Under the pieces are notes generated by a model, which saw only the letters and a list, made by a program, of their open reading frames with translations, was not told the origin of the DNA and did no database searches. A DNA stretch of 64,000 bases, taken from positions 18,071 through 82,070 of the forward strand of contig JAEYZG010000058.1 in assembly GCA_023428135.1 (NCBI GenBank), read 5' to 3'. This stretch comes from Bacteroidota bacterium (lineage in GTDB: Bacteria > Bacteroidota > Bacteroidia > Cytophagales > Cytophagaceae). Below are positions 17,101-25,260 of the stretch, one piece after another. Made by a program: the position numbers and the translations under genes. Within the stretch, counting starts at the first letter, position 1. Each line of letters opens with the position of its first letter.

Positions 17101-19851
17101 TCTGTTGCCCTTGATACAACTGTAGTTAATGGATATACCTACAATACATATTACTGGGATGTAACAAACTATATCAAGAGTGAAAGAGCAGCTGGAAGAA
17201 CCAAAATCACTTTGGTTATTAAAAATATAGAGCAAAGCTTTCCAAGGATCTATTTCAACTCCAAAGAGAACATCAACGGCAATGGTCCCAAACTAGAGAT
17301 TTTAGCACCTTGTCCTGGACCAACGCTAAATGCAACCCAGACCAATCCTACTTGTTACGGAGGAAATAACGGTACTATTGCCATCTCGGCAACAGGCGGT
17401 ATAACACCTTATCAATATTCATGGACCAACGCATCCAGTACAACTTTTACAGCAACCGGATTAGCTGCCGGAAGTTATACAGTGACTGTTACTGACGGCA
17501 AAGGCTGTTATTCAACAAAAACAGTTACTATTACTCAGCCTGCTTCTATTGGTATTGCAATTGTAAAGACATCCCCTAGCTGTTTTGGTGGAGACAATGG
17601 AAGCGCTGTTGCAACAGCTTCAAACGGAACTGCTCCTTACACATACTCCTGGTCACCATCCGGCGGAACAACAGCCACTGCAAACAACCTTGCTGCAGGA
17701 GTATATACCTTGACAGTTACTGATTCAAAAAGTTGTAAGGCCACCTCTACAGTAACCATTGAAAACCCTCAGAATCTATCGGCCCTTTTGACTCATTCAA
17801 ATGTAAGCTGCTTCGGTGGAAACAATGGAAGTGCTACTGTTGTGCCTTCTGGAGGAACTTCTAGTTATACATATAGCTGGTCACCATCCGGAGGTATCGC
17901 AGCTACTGCGTCCAACCTCAGCGCAGGCACTTATGTATGTAAAATCACAGATTCAAAGTCTTGTTTTATTGAAAAGTCTGTTACGATAAGTCAACCGTCT
18001 GCAGCACTGGCAGCTACAACTACACAGGATAACGTAACATGCTTAAATGGAAGCTCAGGTCAGGCTACAGTTGCTCCTACCGGAGGAACCGCACCATATT
18101 CATACTCCTGGTCTCCTTCAGGAGGAACCTCTGCAAAAGCGACAGGTCTTTCTGCCGGAGCTTATACATGTACTGTCACGGATGCAAATGGCTGCACCAT
18201 TCAAAAATCTGTAACAATAACCTCTCCTTCTACACTTCAGGCCTCATCTGTACAAACAGATGTAAGTTGTTTCGGAGAGTCTGACGGATCGGCAACTATA
18301 TCTGCGACCGGAGGTGGCGGAACCTACACTTACACCTGGTCTCCGGTGAACGGATCAGAAGCTTCATTATCCGGACTTTCTGCCGGTAATTATGCCTGCA
18401 CGATAAAAGACCAACTTGGATGTACTGTAACAAAATCTATTACCATAAATCAGCCAGATGCAATCAATGCAACAGCTGTAACTACCAATGTAAGCTGTTT
18501 CGGCGCAGCAGATGGTAGTGCCACATTGGTCCCTGCCGGGGGAACTCCTGCTTACACCTATTCATGGGCTCCATCAGGAGGTACAGGCTCAGTAGCCAGC
18601 GGTCTTACTCCCGGATCTTATACCGTTACCATTAAAGACAGTAAAAATTGTAGTGCGACCAAGTCCGTTAATATTACTCAACCACTTGCCTTAGAAGCAA
18701 CAACTGATGTCATTAATGCAAAATGTTTTGCAGATAATTCGGGTTCAATTGCTGTAAAGGTAACCGGAGGTACAAGTCCATATAACTATAACTGGAATCC
18801 ACCAGTTGTTACCGGGCCCAATGCCACCAGCCTCTTCTCCGGAAAATATACAGTTATCATTACCGATGCTAATGGATGTAAAAAGGAAATAACAGAAACA
18901 ATAGAGCAGTCGCAGGCAATGACTATCAATTCTGTAATTAACAGTCCTAGCTGTGAAGGCAAAGCTGATGGAACAATTACTATATCATCTGTCTTAGGAG
19001 GAACTGCACCATTCAGTTATACATGGAATACAGGTTCAACTGGCAATTCCATTTCAGATCTTGAAGCAGGAAGCTATAGTGTACTTGTACAAGATGGAAA
19101 AGGATGTACGGGATTAAAAGATTTTACAATTACAGAACAACAGTTAATATCCGTTTCAGCAATAATAACTAACCCGATATGTTCTTACGATAAAAACGGA
19201 TCCATCGAACTTAAAGTAAGCGGAGGAGCGATTCCATATAAATTCGAATGGAATAATGGTCTTAGTACTGGAGATATCAGCGATCTTGCCCCTGGCAATT
19301 ATACGGTTGTAATAACAGATAATCAAAACTGTAGAGCAACTAAATCAATTGAACTTTCTAGTAGTTCTTCCAAAATGACTGTAACTTCTGTAATTGAAAA
19401 TGAAGGCTGCCCTGGTACAGCAAATGGAAGTATTAGTCTTGCTGTCAGTGGTGGTGTCCCTGAATATCAATATGCCTGGGAAAACCAGTCGTCAACTTCT
19501 TCAAAATTAAGTAATATTCAGGCGGGATCATTTACTTATACTGTAACTGACATGCTTGGCTGTAAAACGTCCAGCACCTTAGTTGTTGGAAATGGAATAT
19601 GTACAGGTATTCCAGGTTCAATTGAAAATGTAACGGAAATCTTAGTTTATCCAAATCCTACTTCGGAAAAGTTAACAATTGAAACTGATATGAACATCAG
19701 GTCAATTATCATTCGTGATAATCTTGGTCGTATTGTACTTAGCCTTAAATCTGCAAATCAGATTGAATTGACTAACATGAGTAATGGTATTTACTACATG
19801 GAAATTGAAACAGACAAAGGAAAGTCGATCAGAAAAATCTCAAAAGAGTAA
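14140..19851 (+). CDS. T9SS-secreted protein: CBM9-like, PQQ sugar dehydrogenase-like, Ig, DNRLRE, SprB repeats
   Basis: About 1903 residues from the ATG at 14140; an in-frame TTG at 14101 is less likely because the signal peptide follows the ATG. The signal peptide ends near LSIARD. A CBM9-like domain (about 20-250) begins APVIDGVGSDACW. A glucose/sorbosone-dehydrogenase six-blade propeller (about 255-590) has RGLIGLALDPDF, SHNGGAMAFGKDGKLYIATGD and RNPFTFD. An Ig-like domain (about 595-685), a PKD-like region and an InlB-like beta repeat (to about 870) follow, then a DNRLRE domain (about 885-1055). Ten SprB-type repeats and a C-terminal sorting domain (VYPNPTSEKL, IRKISKE) complete it. Family knowledge suggests a surface-held or released oxidoreductase that binds carbohydrate; substrate and PQQ dependence are unproven. 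Confidence 0.88.
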   Translation: MTHQLKFLLKTGLVLLLTLFSQLSIARDYEAPKAQTAPVIDGVGSDACWALANWYYIDQTWLGSTPTAADFSGRFKAVWDADKLYILGEITDNVLSDKTAAPLVNYWEDDCFEVLLDEDKSGGDHEKNFNAFAYHISTLLDAVDIGTDGNPRLFNDHVNVKWTKNGDVYTWEVAITVYTDAFVYGASSNPKANLAVNKKMGLALAYCDNDGASTRDNFMGSEIVTGPDKNVAYKTADIFGTLTLVESSAPTATFVHSVVASNLANPTVMVCAPDGRIFVCEQEGKLRIIKNGNLLSTPAVTVQTAVYLSHFGSYSERGLIGLALDPDFETNNYIYLYYTVNSSGIHNRVSRFTMNGDVVVSGSELVLLELETLSDQSVSHNGGAMAFGKDGKLYIATGDNQQKVTPHVSQNLDSYFGKILRINPDGSAPADNPFPTGSEKRKRVWAYGLRNPFTFDIQPVTGKIYVNDVGEDAWEEINDVTIGGKNFGWPSTEGKTTNPDFTSPVYAYGHTTTDSTGCAITGGTFFNPQSTNYPSKYIGMYFFMDYCNNWINFVDPANNFKRQTFSANVAGAPVAIDAGADGNLYYLSRSNRAVYKIVYSGNSAPEIVNHPQNANIFETQPVTFSVTVTGSAPFTYQWMKNGVNIPNVNSSTYTISATTSGDAGEYSVEVSNSAGSETSNVAILTVGPKNSKPVATILTPINNVLYKGGDVITFSGSGTDPEDGALPASAFTWLFDFHHNTHVHDGLPLIGIKNGTFTIPTSGETEDNVWFRIKLIVKDNLGLTDTAYVEIFPKKSTLTLATEPAGLQLKIDGQPKPTPYSTLSVQGVERSISPVSPQTVNGIPYVFDHWVHGGSADQIISTPLSNTTYTAVFKKIYQDTSSYSPIHDAYVQNARYDTSFKNKTYGTLDPQFLVSKVLLPEGNNRNTFITFDISDYKDSILTAKLKLYGYIEETDTDKKSSIAVGVYTSSTNWTENTITWTNQPAISSVALDTTVVNGYTYNTYYWDVTNYIKSERAAGRTKITLVIKNIEQSFPRIYFNSKENINGNGPKLEILAPCPGPTLNATQTNPTCYGGNNGTIAISATGGITPYQYSWTNASSTTFTATGLAAGSYTVTVTDGKGCYSTKTVTITQPASIGIAIVKTSPSCFGGDNGSAVATASNGTAPYTYSWSPSGGTTATANNLAAGVYTLTVTDSKSCKATSTVTIENPQNLSALLTHSNVSCFGGNNGSATVVPSGGTSSYTYSWSPSGGIAATASNLSAGTYVCKITDSKSCFIEKSVTISQPSAALAATTTQDNVTCLNGSSGQATVAPTGGTAPYSYSWSPSGGTSAKATGLSAGAYTCTVTDANGCTIQKSVTITSPSTLQASSVQTDVSCFGESDGSATISATGGGGTYTYTWSPVNGSEASLSGLSAGNYACTIKDQLGCTVTKSITINQPDAINATAVTTNVSCFGAADGSATLVPAGGTPAYTYSWAPSGGTGSVASGLTPGSYTVTIKDSKNCSATKSVNITQPLALEATTDVINAKCFADNSGSIAVKVTGGTSPYNYNWNPPVVTGPNATSLFSGKYTVIITDANGCKKEITETIEQSQAMTINSVINSPSCEGKADGTITISSVLGGTAPFSYTWNTGSTGNSISDLEAGSYSVLVQDGKGCTGLKDFTITEQQLISVSAIITNPICSYDKNGSIELKVSGGAIPYKFEWNNGLSTGDISDLAPGNYTVVITDNQNCRATKSIELSSSSSKMTVTSVIENEGCPGTANGSISLAVSGGVPEYQYAWENQSSTSSKLSNIQAGSFTYTVTDMLGCKTSSTLVVGNGICTGIPGSIENVTEILVYPNPTSEKLTIETDMNIRSIIIRDNLGRIVLSLKSANQIELTNMSNGIYYMEIETDKGKSIRKISKE
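17311..19610 (+). repeat. Ten tandem SprB-type repeats within the secreted protein
   Basis: Units of about 76 residues recur ten times. Each has a C-x-G-x-x-(D/N)G-(S/T) start, a GG-x-x-P-Y-x-Y-x-W centre, then L-x-(A/P)G-x-Y-x-(V/C)-x-(V/I)-x-D-x-x-x-C and a Q-P linker. Two cysteines per unit could form a disulfide. Units 2-6 are most alike and share the stretch YSWSPSGGT. SprB of Flavobacterium johnsoniae, a gliding adhesin, carries repeats of this family. Confidence 0.88.
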
Positions 19852-19868
19852 AACATATTTAATTTTCT

Positions 19869-19905
19869 ACAAAAAAAGCTATCCTGACAGATAGCTTTTT
19901 TTGTT
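19869..19905 (+). terminator. Intrinsic terminator after the SprB-repeat gene
   Basis: The stem AAAAAAAGCTATC / GATAGCTTTTTTT has a short loop and ends in T residues, 20 bases after the stop. Confidence 0.88.
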
Positions 19906-20202
19906 TGTCTGAGATGTTATTAAAATGAAAAATCATGACAATGTTTCGATTTTCTCACCTAAAACAGGTCCACTAAACCTTAATTTCAGTTTTCGCAAAA
20001 TGTAAAATAAAAATTGTCTATTTTTTTTAACTGGTAATGAATATGTTATAAAATAAATAAAAAAAATATAGACTTTTTTTTGAGAGGGGCTTGCATTGTA
20101 TGAATAAAAGGTATAGCTTTGCACCACCTTAAACGAAAGAGGTAGCCGAAAACAGAAAGAAAGTTTAGGTTTTAAAATTAGAAAAGACTTATTGAAAATA
20201 TT
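19906..20202. other. Spacer between terminator and tRNA-Asp
   Basis: About 300 AT-rich bases. Nothing convincing is seen before the tRNA promoter at 20091-20121. From there to the tRNA is a leader of about 75 bases. Confidence 0.6.
20091..20121 (+). promoter_or_regulatory. Promoter of tRNA-Asp
   Basis: TTG (20091-20093), a 20-base spacer, then TAGCTTTG (20114-20121). Both elements and their spacing fit the Bacteroidota consensus TTG-N17-23-TAnnTTTG. This is the clearest promoter in the window. Confidence 0.7.
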
Positions 20203-20276
20203 GGACTGGTAGTTCAGCTGGTTAGAATGCCGCCCTGTCACGGCGGAGGTCGCGGGTTCGAGTCCCGTCCAGTCCG
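20203..20276 (+). tRNA. tRNA-Asp (anticodon GTC)
   Basis: A complete 74-base cloverleaf. The acceptor stem is GGACTGG / CCAGTCC with discriminator G. The D arm contains AGTTCAGCTGGTTAGAA. The anticodon stem is CCGCC / GGCGG with loop CTGTCAC, placing GTC at 20237-20239. The T arm is CGGGTTCGAGTCCCG. The CCA end is not encoded. A terminator hairpin follows at once. Confidence 0.98.
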
Positions 20277-20278
20277 CA

Positions 20279-20317
20279 AAAAGCCTTCAGATTGAAAAAT
20301 TTGAAGGCTTTTTTGTT
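20279..20317 (+). terminator. Terminator after tRNA-Asp
   Basis: AAAAGCCTTCA / TGAAGGCTTTTTT stem with T-run, starting two bases after the tRNA. Confidence 0.88.
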
Positions 20318-20350
20318 TTATATACCTGGTAATTTTAATAAATTTAAAAT

Positions 20351-20923
20351 ATGAGAATATTCATATTTATCACCATCTTACTTCTTTCCTTTAAGACAAC
20401 TTTTGCTCAGGTCAATCTACCTACGGATCAAAACGGGAAAATAACCTATACTGACATAATCATTGATAGTGGCGCCAGTGCGCAACAATTATATATTCAG
20501 GCTAAAAACTGGATTTATAAACATCATAAATCCACATCCAAATCAATAGAACTTGACTCTGCCGCAGGTAGGCTAACAGCTAAGGGATATTATCTTGTTT
20601 ATAACAAGGGAGTCGTTTCCAAGCAGGTTCATGGTGCTATCAGATATAATGTACTGATTGAAGTAAAAGACAATAAATACCGTTACAGCTTTAGTGATTT
20701 TGTTTTTGAATATTATCAGCAAAACAGGAACTATCAGTATGTACCAACCGGAAAAGAAAAGTCATTAGAAGAAGATAAATTTGCCGGATTTCAGAAATCC
20801 TGGGACAATCATAAAATTGACAATGACAAATTAATAAAAAATCAAATCAGCAGTTTAAAATCTGCGATGAAACATGCTGAGGAGGTGAAACCCACTCCTA
20901 CAAAACCCGCTGTTGAGTGGTAA
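20351..20923 (+). CDS. Exported DUF4468 family protein
   Basis: A 190-residue protein with signal peptide MRIFIFITILLLSFKTTFAQ. The mature part begins with LPTDQNGKITYTDIIIDSGASAQQLYIQAKNW, which fits DUF4468, a Bacteroidota-wide domain with a predicted TBP-like fold. The GYYLVYNKGVVSKQVHGAIRYNVLIEVKDNKYRYSFSDFVFEYY region supplies the beta-sheet part. The C-terminus is Lys/Pro rich. The biological role of the family is unknown to me. Its stop directly abuts the stop of the convergent phosphoesterase gene. Confidence 0.85.
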   Translation: MRIFIFITILLLSFKTTFAQVNLPTDQNGKITYTDIIIDSGASAQQLYIQAKNWIYKHHKSTSKSIELDSAAGRLTAKGYYLVYNKGVVSKQVHGAIRYNVLIEVKDNKYRYSFSDFVFEYYQQNRNYQYVPTGKEKSLEEDKFAGFQKSWDNHKIDNDKLIKNQISSLKSAMKHAEEVKPTPTKPAVEW

Positions 20924-21607
20924 TTATTGCAATTCGAGGTTTTCAGAAAAAAACATCTCTTTGGTTTCAAGGTGAAGGCAGCACAAATAACCGTATCTAC
21001 GTGCACTTAATGCATAAACACAACCTCCGTCAATATTAATCTCAAAATTTTCCTTGGAAGAATTTAGCTTAGATAAAATCCTTTCCCGATCCAGCGGAGT
21101 GTGTCCATGTACCACTATCCGATTACCAGTTCTCAATGGATCAACTTCTGAATATCTTGTCCATACAAGCACATCTTTTCCCGAATAAATATTATCGGAT
21201 TTAAAGTCCAGACCTGCATGAACCAATATGTAATTTTCAAGTTCTATATATAGCTCAAGTTCTTTAAAAAAAGAGATATACTTTTCATCAAGCTCATGTA
21301 TCGTTGACACTCCAAAACTCTTCAGTGAAGTATCTCCTCCATTTATAAGCCACATTCTTTCATAAGTGTTGTCTGAAAAACTCTGAAGCAACATATCTTC
21401 ATGATTTCCCAGAAGACATCTTACATTATGTCCTTTTTCTTTTAATTCCAGAATATAATCAATTACACCTTTGCTATCAGGGCCTCGGTCAATATAATCA
21501 CCCAGGAAATATAAGGAGTCTTGTTTGGTTAAATTTATAATTGATTCTACCATATGCCTGAGTGTTGTAGCACACCCATGTATATCCGATAAAACAAATG
21601 ACCTCAT
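20924..21607 (-). CDS. Calcineurin-like metallophosphoesterase (PPP family)
   Basis: The 227-residue product has the three metal-binding motifs of PPP phosphatases and ApaH-like enzymes: SDIHG (residues 7-11), GDYIDRGPDS and LLGNHED. Later ligands are LVHAGLDF and VVHGHTPL. Length and motifs fit the bacterial serine/threonine phosphatase (PrpA/PrpE) or diadenosine-tetraphosphatase-like group. Sequence alone does not separate protein from nucleotide substrates. Cytoplasmic. It starts 10 bp after the MscS gene stop, so it is probably co-transcribed with it. Confidence 0.88.
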   Translation of the reverse strand: MRSFVLSDIHGCATTLRHMVESIINLTKQDSLYFLGDYIDRGPDSKGVIDYILELKEKGHNVRCLLGNHEDMLLQSFSDNTYERMWLINGGDTSLKSFGVSTIHELDEKYISFFKELELYIELENYILVHAGLDFKSDNIYSGKDVLVWTRYSEVDPLRTGNRIVVHGHTPLDRERILSKLNSSKENFEINIDGGCVYALSARRYGYLCCLHLETKEMFFSENLELQ

Positions 21608-21617
21608 AATACTTCGT

Positions 21618-22700
21618 TCAAGCTGTAGGCAAGCCTACTTTATCTTTATTTTCTTTAAAATAAGTAATAATCTCTGTTATAAGCTCTGTTTTCAAAGTTC
21701 CTGAAATTGAAGGTTCAGAGAGGTATCTTAGCTTTGCCTGAATCCATGTATTTTCGTGGATTCTAAAATCAACTACAGGCTGATCATTAATATGTTCTTC
21801 ATCTACTGCTGTCTCTTTCAGAATTGAGTGGTAAATCTTTACCGTTGATTCAATCTCCCCTCCTTGTTTTCTGTTTGCAATTTCCATCATTGATTTTTTT
21901 ACGAAATCAAGGTCACTTTCAAATGATATATAAAAAGAAATTTCATCCCATATAAAAGGGAACAAAGGCCAAGAATAATTAATTATGTGCTGATTCAGAA
22001 TAATGGAGTTTGGAAATTTTGCTATCCTACCAGTAGGATGATCTGAAGCTAGAGCATCTCCCAACGTTTCCCAGATTGTAGTTTCAAGATATCCCACATC
22101 AATAACATCTCCTGTAATATCTCCTATTCGAATTCTGTCTCCTACTCTGAATGGCTTATTTATAATGATATAAATCCATGCTATAAAACTTGTAATAGGT
22201 GTCTGAAGAGCAAATCCGAGAACAAGTGAAATCAACCCCAGAGAAACGACTGCAGTATACCAATTTGCAAATAAAATCGATACTATTATTAAAACTAATA
22301 TTACTCCCGAAATCAGATTAAGAACCCTATTCAGATTGAATCTGGTTGCTGTTTCTTCTATACTGTTTATAAAAATTACTTTAATTGATTTGGACAGTGT
22401 AAGAACAAGCATCACACTCATGAGAGCTTGTATGAGATTAGAACTTATCTGAAGCTGCTGAGGAAGAAAATCATTAAAAACTTCAAGGTCGAATATCAAT
22501 CCAATTTTAAGGACATATTTCAATATTGCCAGGCAAAGGAGCAACCCAAAATAGATTGTCAGATAAAGCTTATCCTTCGCATTGGCTGTGATAGTTGCTT
22601 TTTTCTTAAGCCTCTTGCGTTTAGAAGAAGCCCTTAGAGCCATCTGTACATCATTTTTCCCTCTGATAAAATCTTCTGTTACTATTGAATCTTTATACAT
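21618..22700 (-). CDS. MscS-family mechanosensitive ion channel
   Basis: A 360-residue inner-membrane protein. Hydrophobic helices lie at about residues 45-65, 85-105, 130-150 and 152-175. The pore/beta-domain signature is visible as SLGLISLVLGFALQTPITSFIAWIYI, followed by NKPFRVGDRIRIGDITGDVIDVG, typical of MscS. A mixed C-terminal domain follows (to about residue 355). Such channels release solutes during hypo-osmotic shock. It lies between the MFS gene (51 bp upstream) and the phosphoesterase gene (10 bp downstream). Confidence 0.92.
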   Translation of the reverse strand: MYKDSIVTEDFIRGKNDVQMALRASSKRKRLKKKATITANAKDKLYLTIYFGLLLCLAILKYVLKIGLIFDLEVFNDFLPQQLQISSNLIQALMSVMLVLTLSKSIKVIFINSIEETATRFNLNRVLNLISGVILVLIIVSILFANWYTAVVSLGLISLVLGFALQTPITSFIAWIYIIINKPFRVGDRIRIGDITGDVIDVGYLETTIWETLGDALASDHPTGRIAKFPNSIILNQHIINYSWPLFPFIWDEISFYISFESDLDFVKKSMMEIANRKQGGEIESTVKIYHSILKETAVDEEHINDQPVVDFRIHENTWIQAKLRYLSEPSISGTLKTELITEIITYFKENKDKVGLPTA

Positions 22701-22750
22701 TTGCGAGATATTGATAATAGTGGGTTTATGACTAACAATAATATTATAAC

Positions 22751-23956
22751 TTATTCCACCTGTCTAACCTTCATAGAAATCAATACGCAAAGGACAGTGG
22801 CTATACTTGCGATAAGACCAAGCTTCCAGAAACCGGAGACTTTATCATCGAGAGTAGTGGAAATAATAAGTCCACCCAATATTGAAGACAATGCGGACGA
22901 TAGCTGCTGAACAGAAGAATTGAAACTCATAAAACCACCACGCTGTTTTTTATCAACACTTGATGTGACCATGGCCATGGCGGGTACAAACCTTCCTCCA
23001 AATGCAATAAAGAAAGAAGTAGTAACCAGGAAAGCTACATATTTCGGTACTTGAGGGAGATTTGTAACAAGTAAGATAGGGATAATTGAAATCAATGCCA
23101 TTATGATAAACACTTTCCTTTTCCCATGCAGGTCTGCAAGTTTCCCTATTGCAGGGCTGGAAAAGAATGTGGCAAGGCCTCCAAACAGATAAATATATGC
23201 AATCTGATCTTTTTCAAAGCCTACATTTTTCACCATATAGTCACTTATAAATGGGATAACGGTAAGGCCGGCAATCATTAAGACAAACGTAAACAACAAA
23301 GCCCATAACAAATTGGAATTACTAAAAATATGCTTTATCAGAACAAAAGGATTTTGCTCTATGCCCACTGAAATATGGCTCCTGAGAGATGGAAAGGTTT
23401 TCCAGGCGATGCCCCATACCCCCAAAGAGATTGTAGTAATTAAAAAAAAGGGCATATGCCAGTTAATCTTTACTGCGAGAAAATAACCCAGAGGAATTCC
23501 GGCAATAGAAGCAGCGGAAAATGCAGCCATTACAAATCCGGTAGCCTTCCCTCTTCTTTCTTCCGGAATGGCATCCCCTATGACGGCCAACACCAAAGCT
23601 CCCAATATGCCACCGAATGCACCAGCCAAAAATCTGGCCGCCAAAAATAAACTATAGCTTTGCGCTAAAGCGCATCCCAGTGTGCTAATTATAAAACCAA
23701 AGTATAGCGCTAATATTGCCGCCTTTCGGTCAAACCTGTCGATGTAGAATGATCCCAGAAAACCAAATATACCGGCACTTGCGGCATAAGCAGCGACTAA
23801 AAGAGAGAATTGTTTATTATTGATATGCAATACTGACTGCAATACAGGATTCATTGGCATCATGATTACAAAGTCCATGATGTGGGTAAAATTGATTGCT
23901 GCTAATACAAATAATAACAGCTTCTCACTTTTTCGATTTTCTGATTGACTTTCCAA
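22751..23956 (-). CDS. MFS transporter, arabinose-efflux/AraJ-like
   Basis: A 401-residue inner-membrane carrier with about twelve transmembrane helices. MDFVIMMPMNPVL in helix 1 and FLGSFYIDRFDRKAAIL in loop 2-3 (the D-R-x-x-R/K motif) are typical of the DHA1/AraJ group, which exports sugars or drugs. AFFGGRF-like glycine motifs and GKLADLHGKRKVFI in the second half mark the repeated motif. The substrate cannot be told. It lies between the CxxCxGxG protein and MscS genes in the same orientation. Confidence 0.9.
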   Translation of the reverse strand: MESQSENRKSEKLLLFVLAAINFTHIMDFVIMMPMNPVLQSVLHINNKQFSLLVAAYAASAGIFGFLGSFYIDRFDRKAAILALYFGFIISTLGCALAQSYSLFLAARFLAGAFGGILGALVLAVIGDAIPEERRGKATGFVMAAFSAASIAGIPLGYFLAVKINWHMPFFLITTISLGVWGIAWKTFPSLRSHISVGIEQNPFVLIKHIFSNSNLLWALLFTFVLMIAGLTVIPFISDYMVKNVGFEKDQIAYIYLFGGLATFFSSPAIGKLADLHGKRKVFIIMALISIIPILLVTNLPQVPKYVAFLVTTSFFIAFGGRFVPAMAMVTSSVDKKQRGGFMSFNSSVQQLSSALSSILGGLIISTTLDDKVSGFWKLGLIASIATVLCVLISMKVRQVE

Positions 23957-24018
23957 GGGAAAAATTTTCAGGAAAAATAACTAATAAAAATTAAGACCGA
24001 AAAAATCCTCCTCCGTAT

Positions 24019-24651
24019 CTATTTATTACATTTCTTTCTCACTTTGATTTTTCCTGATCCCTGGCAACTGATACAAGCAATGCGCACTGTCCCCTTTCCC
24101 TTGCACTGACCGCAATTTCCAAACCCCGCCCCTTCACACTTACTGCACTTGTGAAAAGAATCCCCATAACTTTTGCTCTCACGATTCACACCGCTACCTT
24201 TGCAAACAGTACATAAGATTTTCCCCTTTCCTCTGCAATTCGGACAAGGAGCCTCTTCATCTCCGGTTCCAAAACACATGTCACATAATTCAACAGCTTC
24301 ATAATATCCTGATTCGTGACAATGGGCATCTTTAATGTATTGCTGCGCCTCATTATAAAACTCTCCTTTTTTACCTGTTAAGCTCAGGTATTTTTCCATT
24401 GCGGCAATACTTCCTTTATAATTGCTCAGTCCAAACTGAGTTATGCCATAGAAGTACACTGTCTCGTCCGGCAACACGCTTTTTGTATCAAAAACTTTTT
24501 TAATGGCCTTTTCAGCTTCACTAAAGTTATTTCTGGATATTAAAACCTTAGCTTCTTGCAGATAAACACTAATTAATGAATCAGTCTTATTTTGGGCAAA
24601 TAGATTTAAAGAAAGTAAATTAATAAAAATTATAAAAAACCATTTTTTCAT
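24019..24651 (-). CDS. Exported TPR protein with six CxxCxGxG zinc-finger motifs
   Basis: 210 residues. A signal peptide (residues 1-20, ending NLFAQ) is followed by a short TPR-like helical part (about 25-115). The C-terminal third has six CxxCxGxG motifs, with cysteine pairs at 123/126, 136/139, 147/150, 169/172, 180/183 and 193/196. This is the DnaJ cysteine-rich module, which has four such motifs in DnaJ, but there is no J domain here. The module normally binds zinc and acts with cytoplasmic Hsp70, so a Sec-exported version is unusual. It may be a redox or metal-binding envelope protein. It heads the MFS/MscS/phosphoesterase gene row. Confidence 0.85.
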   Translation of the reverse strand: MKKWFFIIFINLLSLNLFAQNKTDSLISVYLQEAKVLISRNNFSEAEKAIKKVFDTKSVLPDETVYFYGITQFGLSNYKGSIAAMEKYLSLTGKKGEFYNEAQQYIKDAHCHESGYYEAVELCDMCFGTGDEEAPCPNCRGKGKILCTVCKGSGVNRESKSYGDSFHKCSKCEGAGFGNCGQCKGKGTVRIACISCQGSGKIKVRKKCNK

Positions 24652-24774
24652 TCAAACCACACCTATTTTTTTTGTCAATTCTAACTAAATTGAAACCTTT
24701 ACAGAATCAAAACCGGAAAAAGGATATTTTTATTATTATTTTAAAAATTGTTTTTCCCAAATTAATACAAAATA

Positions 24775-25248
24775 ATGAAAATAAAGTTGCTTGTCGTAGG
24801 AAAAACAGAAGAAGATTTCATGAATGAAGGAATTGACAAGTATATCTCCAGACTAAAGCATTATATATCTTTTGAGTTTATCATTATACCTGATGTAAAA
24901 GGAGGTTCAAAGTTAACCACTCTTAAACTAAAGGAAGAGGAAGGAAAACTTATATTGGCAAAAGTTTCGGCTGGTGACCAACTCATATTGCTGGATGAGA
25001 AAGGAAAAGATTTCACCTCAAGAGAATTTTCAGGATTTATTCAGAAAAAAATGAACTCAGGTGCTCAGGCTTTAATCTTTGTAATTGGCGGGGCTTTTGG
25101 ATTTTCGGATGAAGTGTATGAAAAAGCTAAAGATCAGATATCTTTATCCAAAATGACATTCTCACATCAAATGGTCAGATTGTTTTTTACGGAACAATTA
25201 TACCGGGCTTTTACAATCATAAAGGGAGAAAAATATCATCACGATTAA
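24775..25248 (+). CDS. rlmH: 23S rRNA (pseudouridine-1915-N3)-methyltransferase
   Basis: The 157-residue SPOUT methyltransferase modifies pseudouridine 1915 in helix 69 of 23S rRNA on assembled ribosomes. Signatures include LLVVGKTEEDFMNEGIDKYISRL at the N-terminus, LLDEKGKDFTSREFSGFI, FVIGGAFGFSDEVY (the knot with the AdoMet site) and the C-terminal TFSHQMVRLFFTEQLYRAFTII...YHHD. Length and ends are standard. It converges on the NFACT gene with 12 bp between stops. Confidence 0.97.
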   Translation: MKIKLLVVGKTEEDFMNEGIDKYISRLKHYISFEFIIIPDVKGGSKLTTLKLKEEEGKLILAKVSAGDQLILLDEKGKDFTSREFSGFIQKKMNSGAQALIFVIGGAFGFSDEVYEKAKDQISLSKMTFSHQMVRLFFTEQLYRAFTIIKGEKYHHD

Positions 25249-25260
25249 AAGGCTGATATT

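Noticed and set aside
19933..20241. A 102-codon minus-strand frame
   Set aside because: It runs across the tRNA-Asp promoter and into the tRNA gene and has no recognisable protein features.
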